Assembly: GCA_947683425.1 (NCBI GenBank)
Contig: CANTUQ010000051.1
Span: 868,001 to 932,000, forward strand
From: Excoecaria cochinchinensis
Taxonomy: Eukaryota > Streptophyta > Magnoliopsida > Malpighiales > Euphorbiaceae
DNA: 64,000 nt
Direction of reading: 5' to 3'
Under the pieces are notes generated by a model. The model was not told where the DNA came from and ran no database searches. It saw nothing but the letters and a program-made list of their open reading frames with translations. A program made the position numbers and the translations under genes. Of this stretch, positions 34,501-43,880 are shown piece by piece. How positions within the stretch are numbered: position 1 is the stretch's first letter; each line of letters starts with the position of its first letter.

Positions 34501-35500
34501 CCTATTTTTATGATTGGGTCAAGTTTACCCGAGTGGTATGTCTTACAAGATTTGTACGGGAATGAATATGTTGCCATCAGTCACCCCGAAGTAGATGAAG
34601 AAGGGATGTCCGTGAGGGCCGTAGATTGTTGGTCCTCCAGTGAGAGTGGCGAAGAAGACAGAGATGAAGAGAAGGAAGGAAAATTTGCGAACATATGGGA
34701 ATCAGATGGGGAAGGAAAAGAAGTAGGGGGCTATAACGAGAAGCAGAAGAGTAATCCTAGAAGTGGGAAGGTCACAAGATCCGTGGCAAGCACCTGTCGA
34801 AAAGGACCTGGAAAAGGATCAGATAGTAAAGCAGCTGAAAAAGACCACGGCTCAGATATCTATATGGGATCTTTTAAGACAGTCCCCTTCTCACAGACAG
34901 AAGTTAGTTGAAGCTTTGAGTGAGTCCAATGTGGCTACTACAATTTCTCCATCCGAGTTATTGGACCTTGTAAAGGGGGGATCAGGAGAGAGATTAGTGT
35001 ATTCTGATGCTGACCTACCAGTTGAAGGCCGCAATCATAACCGACCGCTATACATTAAGGCATAAATTAATGGCAAACACACTGCTTGTGTCATGATTGA
35101 TGGTGGATTGTCTATAAATGTTTGCCCTCTTGTGGCACTTCATGCTTTCGGACTAGACGAGAGCATGCTTGGCAAGTCTGATTTGACTATCACAGCCTAT
35201 GATAAATCTAGAAGACAAGCCTCGAAAACATTTAGAGCTCTGGTTAAGATGGGACCTATTGAGACGAAAGCAGAATTTGTGGTTTTATCTATCCCAGTGA
35301 ATTTCTCAGCCCTACTTTGAAGGCCCTGGTTCCATAAACTGGGAGGGGTACCATCTACGCTACACCAGATGATTAAGATACCACATGAAGGGGAGGTGGT
35401 AATCATTAGGGCGGCAAGAGAGAATCAGGTGTCTGCCTTGGGGATTTCTAACCAGCCGTTCAATGGTTTTCATGTATCAGTGATAGGAGAAGAATAGGGG
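34501..35500 (+). pseudogene. pol: Tat protease region (element T2), broken
   Basis: An acidic linker (34510-34760) is in a different frame from the block that follows (34763-35065), which carries the Tat-typical ISIWDLLRQSPSHRQKL segment. A stop at 35063 separates it from a retropepsin-like domain, with active-site region MIDGGLSINVCP (35093 on). A TGA at 35318 falls in what should be a GRPW motif, and a TAG follows near 35496. Retropepsin cleaves the polyprotein; here it is unusable. The usual D-S/T-G reads D-G-G. Confidence 0.78.
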
Positions 35501-36078
35501 TCAGCAGATAGCCCTCAGGTGGTAAATATGATAAAAAAGATGCACTTTCTTCCCGGGGCTGGACTGGGTAAAAACTCACAGGGGCTACAGTTTCTTATCA
35601 CTATGCAAGGTCAGAAAGATTGGAAAGGTTTAGGGTATAGAGGAGAACGTGGTGTAAAGAAGAAGTCAGAGAAGATCCCCCATATTTCAAAAACTTTTGT
35701 TCCTGCATCCTCAGTATGTGCGTATACCGGAGAGGAAGAGCTTCAATGGGTGAATGGAAATATCGTTCCTGGGTTTGAGATTTTCAATGATACCTTTGAT
35801 TGGGATGTTGGGGTAATCAAATATGCAGAGGATTTCTGGGATGAGGAGATTATGACACAGTGCAGTATTTGGGATAAAGATGAGCCTGAGGAGATCGTTA
35901 CTGAGAAGCTGTTAGCCACCCGATTGAAAAGGAAAGAGAACATAATAGAGCCGAACTTGAAGATTGAAGATCTGAGGCTTTCACCAGAAATAGCTGAAAA
36001 GCCTTCATCGAGCCAGGATGTCAAGGCACAACCTGCTACAACATCAGCATCAACACAAGATGAAGACAATAGCCATTT
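35501..36078 (+). pseudogene. pol: G-patch-bearing segment of Tat Pol (element T2)
   Basis: An open frame of about 186 codons from 35519 to the G insertion at 36079. Near its start it has FLPGAGLGKNSQG and, 14 residues on, WKGLGY, fitting a G-patch, a glycine-rich RNA-binding or helicase-activating motif. The rest is an acidic linker (DTFDWDVGVIKYAEDFWDEE). In Tat elements this segment lies between protease and RT. The last codons of the apparent frame (after DEDNSHF) are read from the G LTR and are not Pol. Confidence 0.75.
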
Positions 36079-37227
36079 TGTCACACCCCAAAATAGCCCT
36101 GGTCGGAATGTGTATGCTAAGTCGGGAATGCAAGGGTATTTCAGTAACTTGTGCTTGAGAATTTGGATAATAAGGACTTAATGGTAATTAATTAATTACC
36201 TATGTTAAGAAGAGAAATGTTAGAGTGTGCATGTGGTATTCGGTTGTAGGGTGTTTTGGTTGTGGCATTTATCTAGTGAAGTGTGAGTTTGGTACCTTAG
36301 CTGAGATATTTATTCAAGAAAGGATTGGGTACATGTGAGAGTATGGTGCCATGGATTGATAAGTCTAAGTGTGTTTTGTGGTCCAATTGGGAGCTGCTAT
36401 GTGGGCTTGTTAGGTGGGCGTTGAATGAAGAAATAGAAAAAAAGAAAGAGGAAGAGAGAGGGAACACAGATTGTTGGCTTTCCCGTCCCCTCCTCTCACG
36501 CATCCTTTCTTCTTCTCTTCTCCTTTCTCTACTTTCCCTTTCGTTCTCTTTGGCTTGGATTGTGCTTTGCTTGAAGAGGTAAGTTGGGTTAAGGTTTCCT
36601 ACATGCTGTCTTCTTCTTCTTCTTCTTCTTCTACTGGTTTTACTTCTGTTAGGGTTTGGACTAAGGATTTTGTGGGTTTATTGTTTGTGCAAGCTTTGGA
36701 TTGCAAGAAGAAGCTTAAGGACAAGTAGAGGATCGAGGATTGAAGCTTAAAGTGTGATTTTTTGATCTTAAATTCCAGGTTTGGGAGCTGTGATTCCTGC
36801 ATTTGAACTTCTGAGATGTTTTGCCCTAATTCTCACTTAGGTTGTAAATGTGTTTGCATTGTTTAATTTCTAGAATTTGGTGTGTTTTGGCATGTGTATA
36901 TGCATGATTTATTTGAGTAGATGTGTTAGTAATGCATGATAAGGATTGAATTGAAGGTACTGAGTTTGGGATTTGAACTTACTGTAATTTTTAGGGTTTA
37001 CGTTCTTGAGGGAATTGAATGTGTTTATGCATGATTTTGGTTGTTTTGATTGTTGAATTAAGTTGGTTTTACGCCATTTTGATGTATGGAAGATCGATTG
37101 GAAGGTAAGATGAGACTGGTAGTGCTTTTAATCAAATTGAAACTGATTTTGTCGAGTTCTTTGAATTTTGGGCATGCTGGGAACGGATAATCGCGATTCT
37201 GGTGGAATTTCTGTTTCCAGTATTCGT

Positions 37228-37515
37228 GTGTGTCGTGACTGCCCTGAGTGAGGCAAGTCACGAGTCGTGACTCCCAGTCACGACACGTGACTCTGTCTCC
37301 CAGTCACGACGCTTGACTTTTCGGCGAGCTGGAAGAAGTCGTAGGGCATGACTCCCAGTCACGACGCGTGATTGCCCTGTGAGAGGCAAGTCACGCGACA
37401 TGACTTAGAGTCACGACTCGTGACTCCCTGGTGAGGTATGTCATGAGGCGTGACATAGAGTCACGACTCGTGACCTCCTTTGAGGCCAGTCACGAGTCGT
37501 GACATGGCTCCTGAC
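37228..37515. repeat. GTCACGA/TCGTGAC palindrome array (LTR A)
   Basis: Exact palindromes GTCACGAGTCGTGAC at 37257-37271 and 37489-37503 and GTCACGACTCGTGAC at 37410-37424 and 37460-37474, plus variants (GTCACGACACGTGAC). Equivalent arrays lie at 43618-43880 and 48318-48605 in LTRs B and C. Confidence 0.9.
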
Positions 37516-38400
37516 GGACCCCCTTCAGCCCCATTTTTCTGAATTAGCCCAGTTTCAACCAAAATGAATTTCCTATTTCTTCTGTATGGACTTATACTAC
37601 TGTATGATGCTTGTCATACTTTTATATGCTCTTATATGGCCTTTTCTGTTTTGCCTTGTTCCCCAAGTGACTAGTTTTCTTATAAAATGACTTTCAAATG
37701 CTTTTATGGTTTTTTTTCCCCTACTGTGTGGTATATTACCTTGCTTATATGAATGGTTATCCTAATTTATTTGTGATTAGCAATATATTATGCATATCCT
37801 TGATCAGATCCTTCTCTAAGAATAATCTGCCATGCTTAAGAGTTTATTGTATCTTCCCACGATTAAGATTATGCGTTATTAATCATTGGCAGATTATGAT
37901 TCCACATATGTTCCTAACATGCTTTAGTAAATTGAATAGTGGTAAAATGTGATTGATTGAACTATTGCATGCTTCAGAATATGAATTGTATGAGGTATGA
38001 TTGATAGTATGCTATGCCAAATATGGTTGATGTCTGAATGCATTATTATGCTTTAGCCTTTGAACTCATTGTGTTATACTTAAATGTAATTTGGATTATG
38101 CATGATTTATACTTAGTTATCCTCACCTAATGCATGATTAGGATTTTGTAGTGATAATCATTGGCATGGTAGTGCTTCCATACCGGATTTTGACATGCTT
38201 TAGAATATTGTCTAATGTTAAGTGTATTGAGTGTAGTATGTTTTGCAATAGGAATTGTATGATATATGACCGACCTTATGAGCATATTTTTATGCCTATC
38301 GTACTCTGGTTTATGCATGATGTATATATATTTATGCATTGTGCGATTCGAAACGTGATATGTTTTATGCATGACCTGCGAGAGTCAGTCTTGTGGATGG

Positions 38401-38641
38401 TTAGGCATGCCTAATAGAGTCCCGTTAGCTGCAGCCCTTTGGGCATTTGGACCCTGATCAGGTCCCCCATTTGGTTCCTCGCGAACCCTTTATGTGTGGG
38501 GATCCTCGCGATCCTTTTTAATGTGTTTGGATCTTGTTTAAGATCCCCCCCTCAGGAAAATGTTTCTATTGTGATAAAATAAAATGGTTTTCGATTCGTA
38601 CCCGTAAGGTACCCTTTGTCCGATTTGTACCCGTAAGGTAC
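38401..38641 (+). repeat. Series of short hairpins (LTR A)
   Basis: In order: TTAGGCATGCCTAA (38401-38414); GGACC...GGTCC around TGATCA (38449-38465); GGTTC-CTCGC-GAACC (38473-38487); GGATC-CTCGC-GATCC (38500-38514); GGATCTT-GTTT-AAGATCC (38529-38546); GTACC-CGTAA-GGTAC twice (38598-38612, 38627-38641). Spacers are 8-52 bases. It recurs in LTRs B (44760-45001) and C (49485-49728). Confidence 0.88.
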
Positions 38642-40035
38642 TATCAGTTCACTCGTTATCCACTATTGTGAGTCAGCAGGTGCTTTGTTGGTTTGTTTTA
38701 CTTTGAAATAATTATAAGAATGTGATATCCGAATGAGCACGTTAATGTTTTGGGGAAATCAGTTTATATGTATATGAACATGGATTTGAGCTTCGGAATG
38801 TATGTCTTTATATTGTAAGGTTGATTGGATATCTAACACCATTATCCGCACTTGTCAAGTGTTGTGTTATAAGTTTCAGAATGCTTTGAATGTGATTCAA
38901 CTAATGTATTTATGTATGTGACTCAAGCATGGCTTTATTATATGTAAGCATGTGAACCGAAGCAGTTGTGGCTGTAAGTATGTAAGATTTAACTGTACTT
39001 TCTTCTTGGTGATGATATGAATGTGATGTTATGTGATTATGTCTTCGGTCTCCGCTATTAGAGTGTTTTCAGCATGATATTTATATATTAGAGTTGCGCA
39101 GCGGTAATGTGGTGCTTTGAATGCCGTACCTTGGTTTTTGGCTAGTGTGTGTATGGCATGTCAAAGAATGTTAGATAGCTAGTATTCTTAACATGATAGT
39201 TGGGTGCGTTATCGTATGGTAATTGTGTCGCTTTGGATCGGGTTGTCAGTTCATGCATGGGTACTTGTTTATGACAATTTCATGTGTAAATCTCATGTGA
39301 CTTCGCACGGTAAGGTACTATTATTTGATACCACTGTAGGTTTATACATGTGATATTGTATGTAGTTCTGCATAATGATACTTGTATCGTGTATTGTATT
39401 ATGTCTGGTTTGGCCTATTCTTGATAAGCATATGATTATGGTTATGAGTTTTCAAACTAATGCTCTTTCTTTGCAAGCCTGTTTATATATGTATTTTGGA
39501 TGTCGCATTTGCCATTGTGAGTGTGTTATGCTTTTGCGACCATTGTGAATGGCCGCTCATACTCTTGTGTGTTCTCCCCACTAAGCGTTTATCACTTAGC
39601 ACGGATTTCCTTTCCGTGCAGGTGGCAGGTTTGGTTCTGTTCGAGTCGCGCATCTGCAAGGTCGGCCACGTTGAAGTTAGAAGTTTTGTATTTTTGTTCA
39701 GCTTCTGTACATCAGTTTTTGTGTTTCTGTAGTATTGTATATGTAATTATGTAAGAATCTTAAGATTATTTTTGGGTAATGTATGCGTTAGTATGTTTCT
39801 ATGTTAAGTTTCCTTTGTTTTATCATTCGCTTTATGCTTCCGCTTAGTGCCTGCGTGTGTGTGAGTTATTGCATGATCAGTCTGTACCCGCATGTTAAGT
39901 CAAGTTTTTAATTAACCCATATTTTCGTATGTATGCTTCCGCATTGTGGATGTGCATATCTTTGTGAGTGAGCGTCGGGTAGCGCGCCCATCGGCGTCCT
40001 TCCAATGGGGGCGGCGATGGGGGTATTACAGTTAG

Positions 40036-40049
40036 TGGTATCAGAGCCC
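40036..40049 (+). promoter_or_regulatory. Primer binding site, first interior of G
   Basis: TGGTATCAGAGCCC, an exact initiator-Met-type site, five bases after the end of LTR A. Confidence 0.92.
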
Positions 40050-40158
40050 GGGTTTGATGATTCTGGGTGTGTTATTTGTTATGTGTTGAGTCTTTGCATG
40101 AGAGTCGGTTTTGTGTCGTGGCCTAATGCAGATGTGTCTTGTTTTGTGTCGTGTCTAG

Positions 40159-40743
40159 ATGGAGTCTGATCCTAGTGAGAATGTGGGCGAGACAACGGAA
40201 AGTGTGAACCCAGTTGGTTCTGATCAAAATGTTTTCGAGCGCCCTCAAGTTGAAGATTCCGGTCCTGTTTCTGATGATCGGACATTAGTACAAGGGTTGA
40301 TTTGGATTTTGGATAGGCTGACTGCTCCTCGTGCTTCTCAAGAATTTGTGCGGCATGTACCTCAGAAGAGAAAAGGATCGGTTAGTGAAGTGCCAGCAGG
40401 GAAAACGGTTCGAGAGGCATCGATGTGTCAACAATGTCAGAAGCAACATGGGGACAAGAGTAAGAAGAAGTGGCTACCGCCTATATGTCAGCACTGCCAG
40501 AAGCGACATCGGGGCCCATGTCGGAAGCTCTCAGGTGCTTGTTTCAAGTGTGGCAGTATGGAACATCAGATAATCGATTGTCCTAAGAAGATGAGTGAGA
40601 GTCTAGCTGGGCAATCTAGAAAGGATGTGGAGGATTTGCTCAGATCTTCTCGAGTGCCTACGGAGTTTGCAACATATGGCAGGGATGCGATTGAGACCGT
40701 AGGTTCTTCTGGTAAGTTACATTGCAAGCTTTTGTCTAAGTAA
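40159..40743 (+). CDS. gag: Short Gag of element G (zinc-knuckle protein without capsid domain)
   Basis: An intact 194-codon frame, the only complete one in the window. The first ~60 residues match the start of H Gag (MESDPSEN..., then LVQG). Residues about 60-90 are basic. Next come a half-knuckle CQQCQKQH, a Lys/Arg-rich spacer, CQHCQKRHRGPC and the full knuckle CFKCGSMEHQIIDCP (about 130-145). The C-terminus (ETVGSSGKLHCKLLSK) resembles that of H. The capsid-like Gag domain of C1, C2 and H is absent, apparently by in-frame loss. The protein could bind RNA but should not assemble particles alone, so transposition would need another element's proteins. The start lies ~110 bases after the primer binding site and the stop ~60 bases before the PPT. 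This fits the published class of Gag-only elements (TR-GAG). Confidence 0.8.
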   Translation: MESDPSENVGETTESVNPVGSDQNVFERPQVEDSGPVSDDRTLVQGLIWILDRLTAPRASQEFVRHVPQKRKGSVSEVPAGKTVREASMCQQCQKQHGDKSKKKWLPPICQHCQKRHRGPCRKLSGACFKCGSMEHQIIDCPKKMSESLAGQSRKDVEDLLRSSRVPTEFATYGRDAIETVGSSGKLHCKLLSK

Positions 40744-40786
40744 GTTTTCCTTGTTTGGGTTGTTTGGATGTAAGTGTTTAGCCGTG

Positions 40787-40822
40787 AATTTCGAGGACAA
40801 AATTCTTTTAGGGGGGAAGAGT
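40787..40822 (+). promoter_or_regulatory. Polypurine tract, first interior of G
   Basis: TTTTAGGGGGGAAGAGT lies immediately before LTR B, preceded by GAATTTCGAGGACAAAATTC. The interior is only 792 bases (40031-40822). Confidence 0.88.
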
Positions 40823-41452
40823 TGTCACACCCCAAAATAGCCCTGGTCGGAATGTGTATGCTAAGTCGGGAATGCAAGGCTATTTGAGTAACTTGTGCTT
40901 GAGAATTTGGATATTAAGGACTTAATGGTAATTAATTAATTACCTATGTTAAGAAGAGAAATGTTAGAGTGTGCATGTGGTATTCGGTTGTAGGGTGTTT
41001 TGGTTGTGGCATTTGTCTAGTGAAGTGTGAGTTTAGTACCTTGGCTGAGATATTTATTCAAGAAAGGATTGGGTGCATGTGAGAGTATAGTGCCATGGTT
41101 TGATAAGTCTAAGTGGGTTTTGTGGTCCAATTAGGAGCTGCCATGTGGGCTTGTTAGGTGGGCATTGAATGAAGAAAGAGAAGAAAAGAAAGAGGAAGAG
41201 AGAGGGAACACAGATTGTTGGCTTTCCCGTCCCCTCCTCTCACGCCTCCTTTCTTCTTCTCTTCTCCTTTCTCTGCTTTCCCTTTCGTTCTCTTTGGCTT
41301 GGATTGTGCTTTGCTTGAAGAGGTAAGTTGGGTTAAGGTTTCCTGCATGCTGTCTTCTTCTTCTTCTACTGGTTTTACTTCAGTTAGGGTTTGGACTAAG
41401 GATTTTGTGGGTTTATTGTTTGTGCAAGCTTTGGATTGCAAGAAGAAGCCTA

Positions 41453-43091
41453 TGTTAGTGGTTATGCCCTAGGCCAAACATTTGGACCTTGATGTAATCA
41501 TTACATTTTCATTTATATAATGGTTTTCTTCGCATTGATATTATTGGCATGTTACATTATTGTAATGTTTATGAATAACAATGTTATTCATGTTGTCCCT
41601 AGTCATTTATCAATAAAGGGCATAAAGATAAATTAAGACTAGTATAAATTTGCATTGATAATCATGGGATGATTATATATGTTGATATAAATCAAATCTA
41701 TATGTACTTGCTAGAGAACAAAGTACTGGATAGACCCACTATAAGATCACTTCATGGGTTAATGTCATAAGTGATCTTATAATAGATATATTATTGAATC
41801 CTTTGACCTGAGGTTATCATAGTTTCCTACATAAGGATCATTATGTTTTGACATAATCAAACGTTATCTTTAATCGGATAATTATAAAGTTTATGATCGG
41901 ACATAGTGAGAATTATGCGGAGGAAAGTGAATAATCAAGATGGAATTTGTCCCTCTCTAATGAGAGAGATATCTATTGGGCCCCTCGATAAGTAGGACTG
42001 TAAAATGCATGGCCGTGCTCGAATGAATTGATAGTGTCATCAATGTCATTTGAATTTATTAGTCTGCTTAGTGATCGAGAAATTATATGTTTGAACATTT
42101 TAAGTTTGACATGGACCATGACTTATGTTCAAACAAGATATCGTGTGACAAAAGGATAATAACATGTTCTATTGTCAGGTTAAAATCGGACTAACGATAT
42201 TTATATTATTTGGGTAGTCATAATGTCTTGCTAGAGACCAATTATGACTTGTGGGCTTTTATGGGATTAGGCTCACTGCCAACATAATATAAACCTATTG
42301 GGTCACACACCTAGAGCAAAATGAACAGAATGGATTTTATTGGGTTATTTCGGAATAAAATATAAATATAGGTATTTATATTTAATTTCGAAATTACATA
42401 TTTATATATATATATATTTATACATATAAATATCTCTTATTTTGAATATGAGATAATAATATGTATTAATATATTATTTCTTATTATTTTGAATAAGAAA
42501 TAAATAAATAAATAAATATATATATATATATAAATATATGTATATATATATATATTATATCTTAATTTTGAATTAAGAGAAAATATTCTCATTTATCTTT
42601 TCCTAAGAGGAAAAGGATTTGAAATATATATACAGTTATATATGGGATATAGGTTAAGAAAAGAAGTTTAACCCTAATAAAACACTAATCACGTTATTCT
42701 AAATAACAAGGATTAGAGTGGCTGCATTCTTTAGTTTTTAAGAGAAAAAAGAAAGAAAAGAAAATATAGCCATCGTTCTTCTTTGAGAAAGAAAGAAAAG
42801 AAAACAGAGCCTCCATTCTTCTTTGAGAAAGAAAGAAAATTAAAATCCATTCGCATTCAAGGGAGCTAGCACCCCTGCGTCTTCTTCATTTGTTCGTGCG
42901 TGTGGATACCGATAGAGGACATTCGTGTTAAAGGCAGCGTCTTCAGTCCGGATTAAAGGAGTTAATATCATTCTAAAGGTTAGTAATTTTAATCTCTTCC
43001 TTTTGAATCAATCGAAAATACTTGGATCCTGTTTCGGGTTTCGATTTTATTCCGCTGCGTTGACGTTGATTTAATCCGTTGAAACCCAACA
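41453..43091. mobile_element. Solo LTR (element S, probably Copia)
   Basis: 1639 bases from TGTTAGTGG to CCCAACA, with TG...CA ends and a short terminal inverted repeat (TGTT/AACA). It is flanked by GCCTA (41448-41452) and GCTTA (43092-43096); the empty site in LTR A reads GCTTA, so this is a 5-bp target duplication with one later change. No primer site, interior or second LTR is present. It holds an AT-rich stretch with TATATA runs (42350-42570). Assignment to Copia rests on the general look of the ends and is tentative; orientation is not settled. Confidence 0.8.
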
Positions 43092-43617
43092 GCTTAAGGA
43101 CAAGTAGAGGATTGAGGATTGAAGCTTAAAGTGTGATTTTTTGATCTTCAATTCCAGGTTTGGGAGCTGTGATTCCTGCATTTGAACTTCTGAGATGTTT
43201 TGCCCTAATTCTCACTTAGGTTGTAAATGTGTTTGCATTGTTTAATTTCTAGAATTTGGTGTGTTTTGGCATGTGTATATGCATGATTTATGTGAGTAGA
43301 TGTGTTAGTAATGCATGATAAGGATTGAATTGAAGGTACTGAGTTTGGGATTTGAACTTACTGTAATTTTTAGGGTTTATGTTCTTGAGGGAATTGAATG
43401 TGTTTATGCATGATTTTGGTTGTTTTGATTGTTGAATTAAGTTGGTTTTACGCCATTTTGATGTATGGAAGATCGATTGGAAGGTAAGATGAGACTGGTA
43501 GTGTTTTGAATCAAATTGAAACTGATTTTGTCGAGTTCTTTGAATTCTGGGCATGCTGGGATCGAAAAATCGCGATTCTGGTGGAATTTCCGTTTCCAGT
43601 GTTCGTGTGTGTCGTGA

Positions 43618-43880
43618 ATGCCCTGAGTGAGGCAAGTCACGACACGTGACTCTGTCTCCCAGTCACGACGCGTGACTTTTCGGCGAGCTGGAAGTAGTCG
43701 CAGGGCATGACTCCCAGTCACGACGCGTGACTGCCCTGTGAGAGTCAAGTCACGCGACATGACTTAGAGTCATGACTCGTGACTCCCTGGTGAGGTATGT
43801 CACGAGGCGTGACATAGAGTCACGACTCGTGACCCTCCTTTGAGGCCAGTCACGAGTCGTGACATGGCTCATGACCGACC
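43618..43880. repeat. GTCACGA/TCGTGAC palindrome array (LTR B)
   Basis: Same array as in LTR A, one short unit smaller at its start (the GTCACGAGTCGTGACTCCCA unit at 37257 is missing). Confidence 0.85.

Larger units (their letters stand above)
36079..40030 (+). mobile_element. LTR A of Gag-only element G
   Basis: 3952 bases, TGTCACACCCC to TATTACA. It contains a GA-rich then CT-rich stretch (36430-36560), GAAGAGGTAAGT (GT at 36579), (TTC)n at 36610, a second donor-like GAAGGTAAGA (GT at 37105), the palindrome array (37228-37515), the hairpin series (38401-38641), CCATTGTGAATGG (39540-39552), the TAAGCG hairpin (39581-39600), TGCAG at 39617-39621, and an end with GTAGCGCGCCCATCGG. It begins immediately after T2 Pol sequence. 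An LTR five times longer than the interior is unusual. Confidence 0.93.

Noticed and set aside
36297..36503. Frames over the GA/CT-rich stretch of the G LTRs (also 41154-41441, 47285-47697)
   Set aside because: Simple-sequence composition in the LTR; copies shift frame between LTRs A, B and C.
42350..42570. TATATA-rich block as a matrix attachment or origin site
   Set aside because: Plain AT microsatellite inside the solo LTR; nothing specific supports a function.
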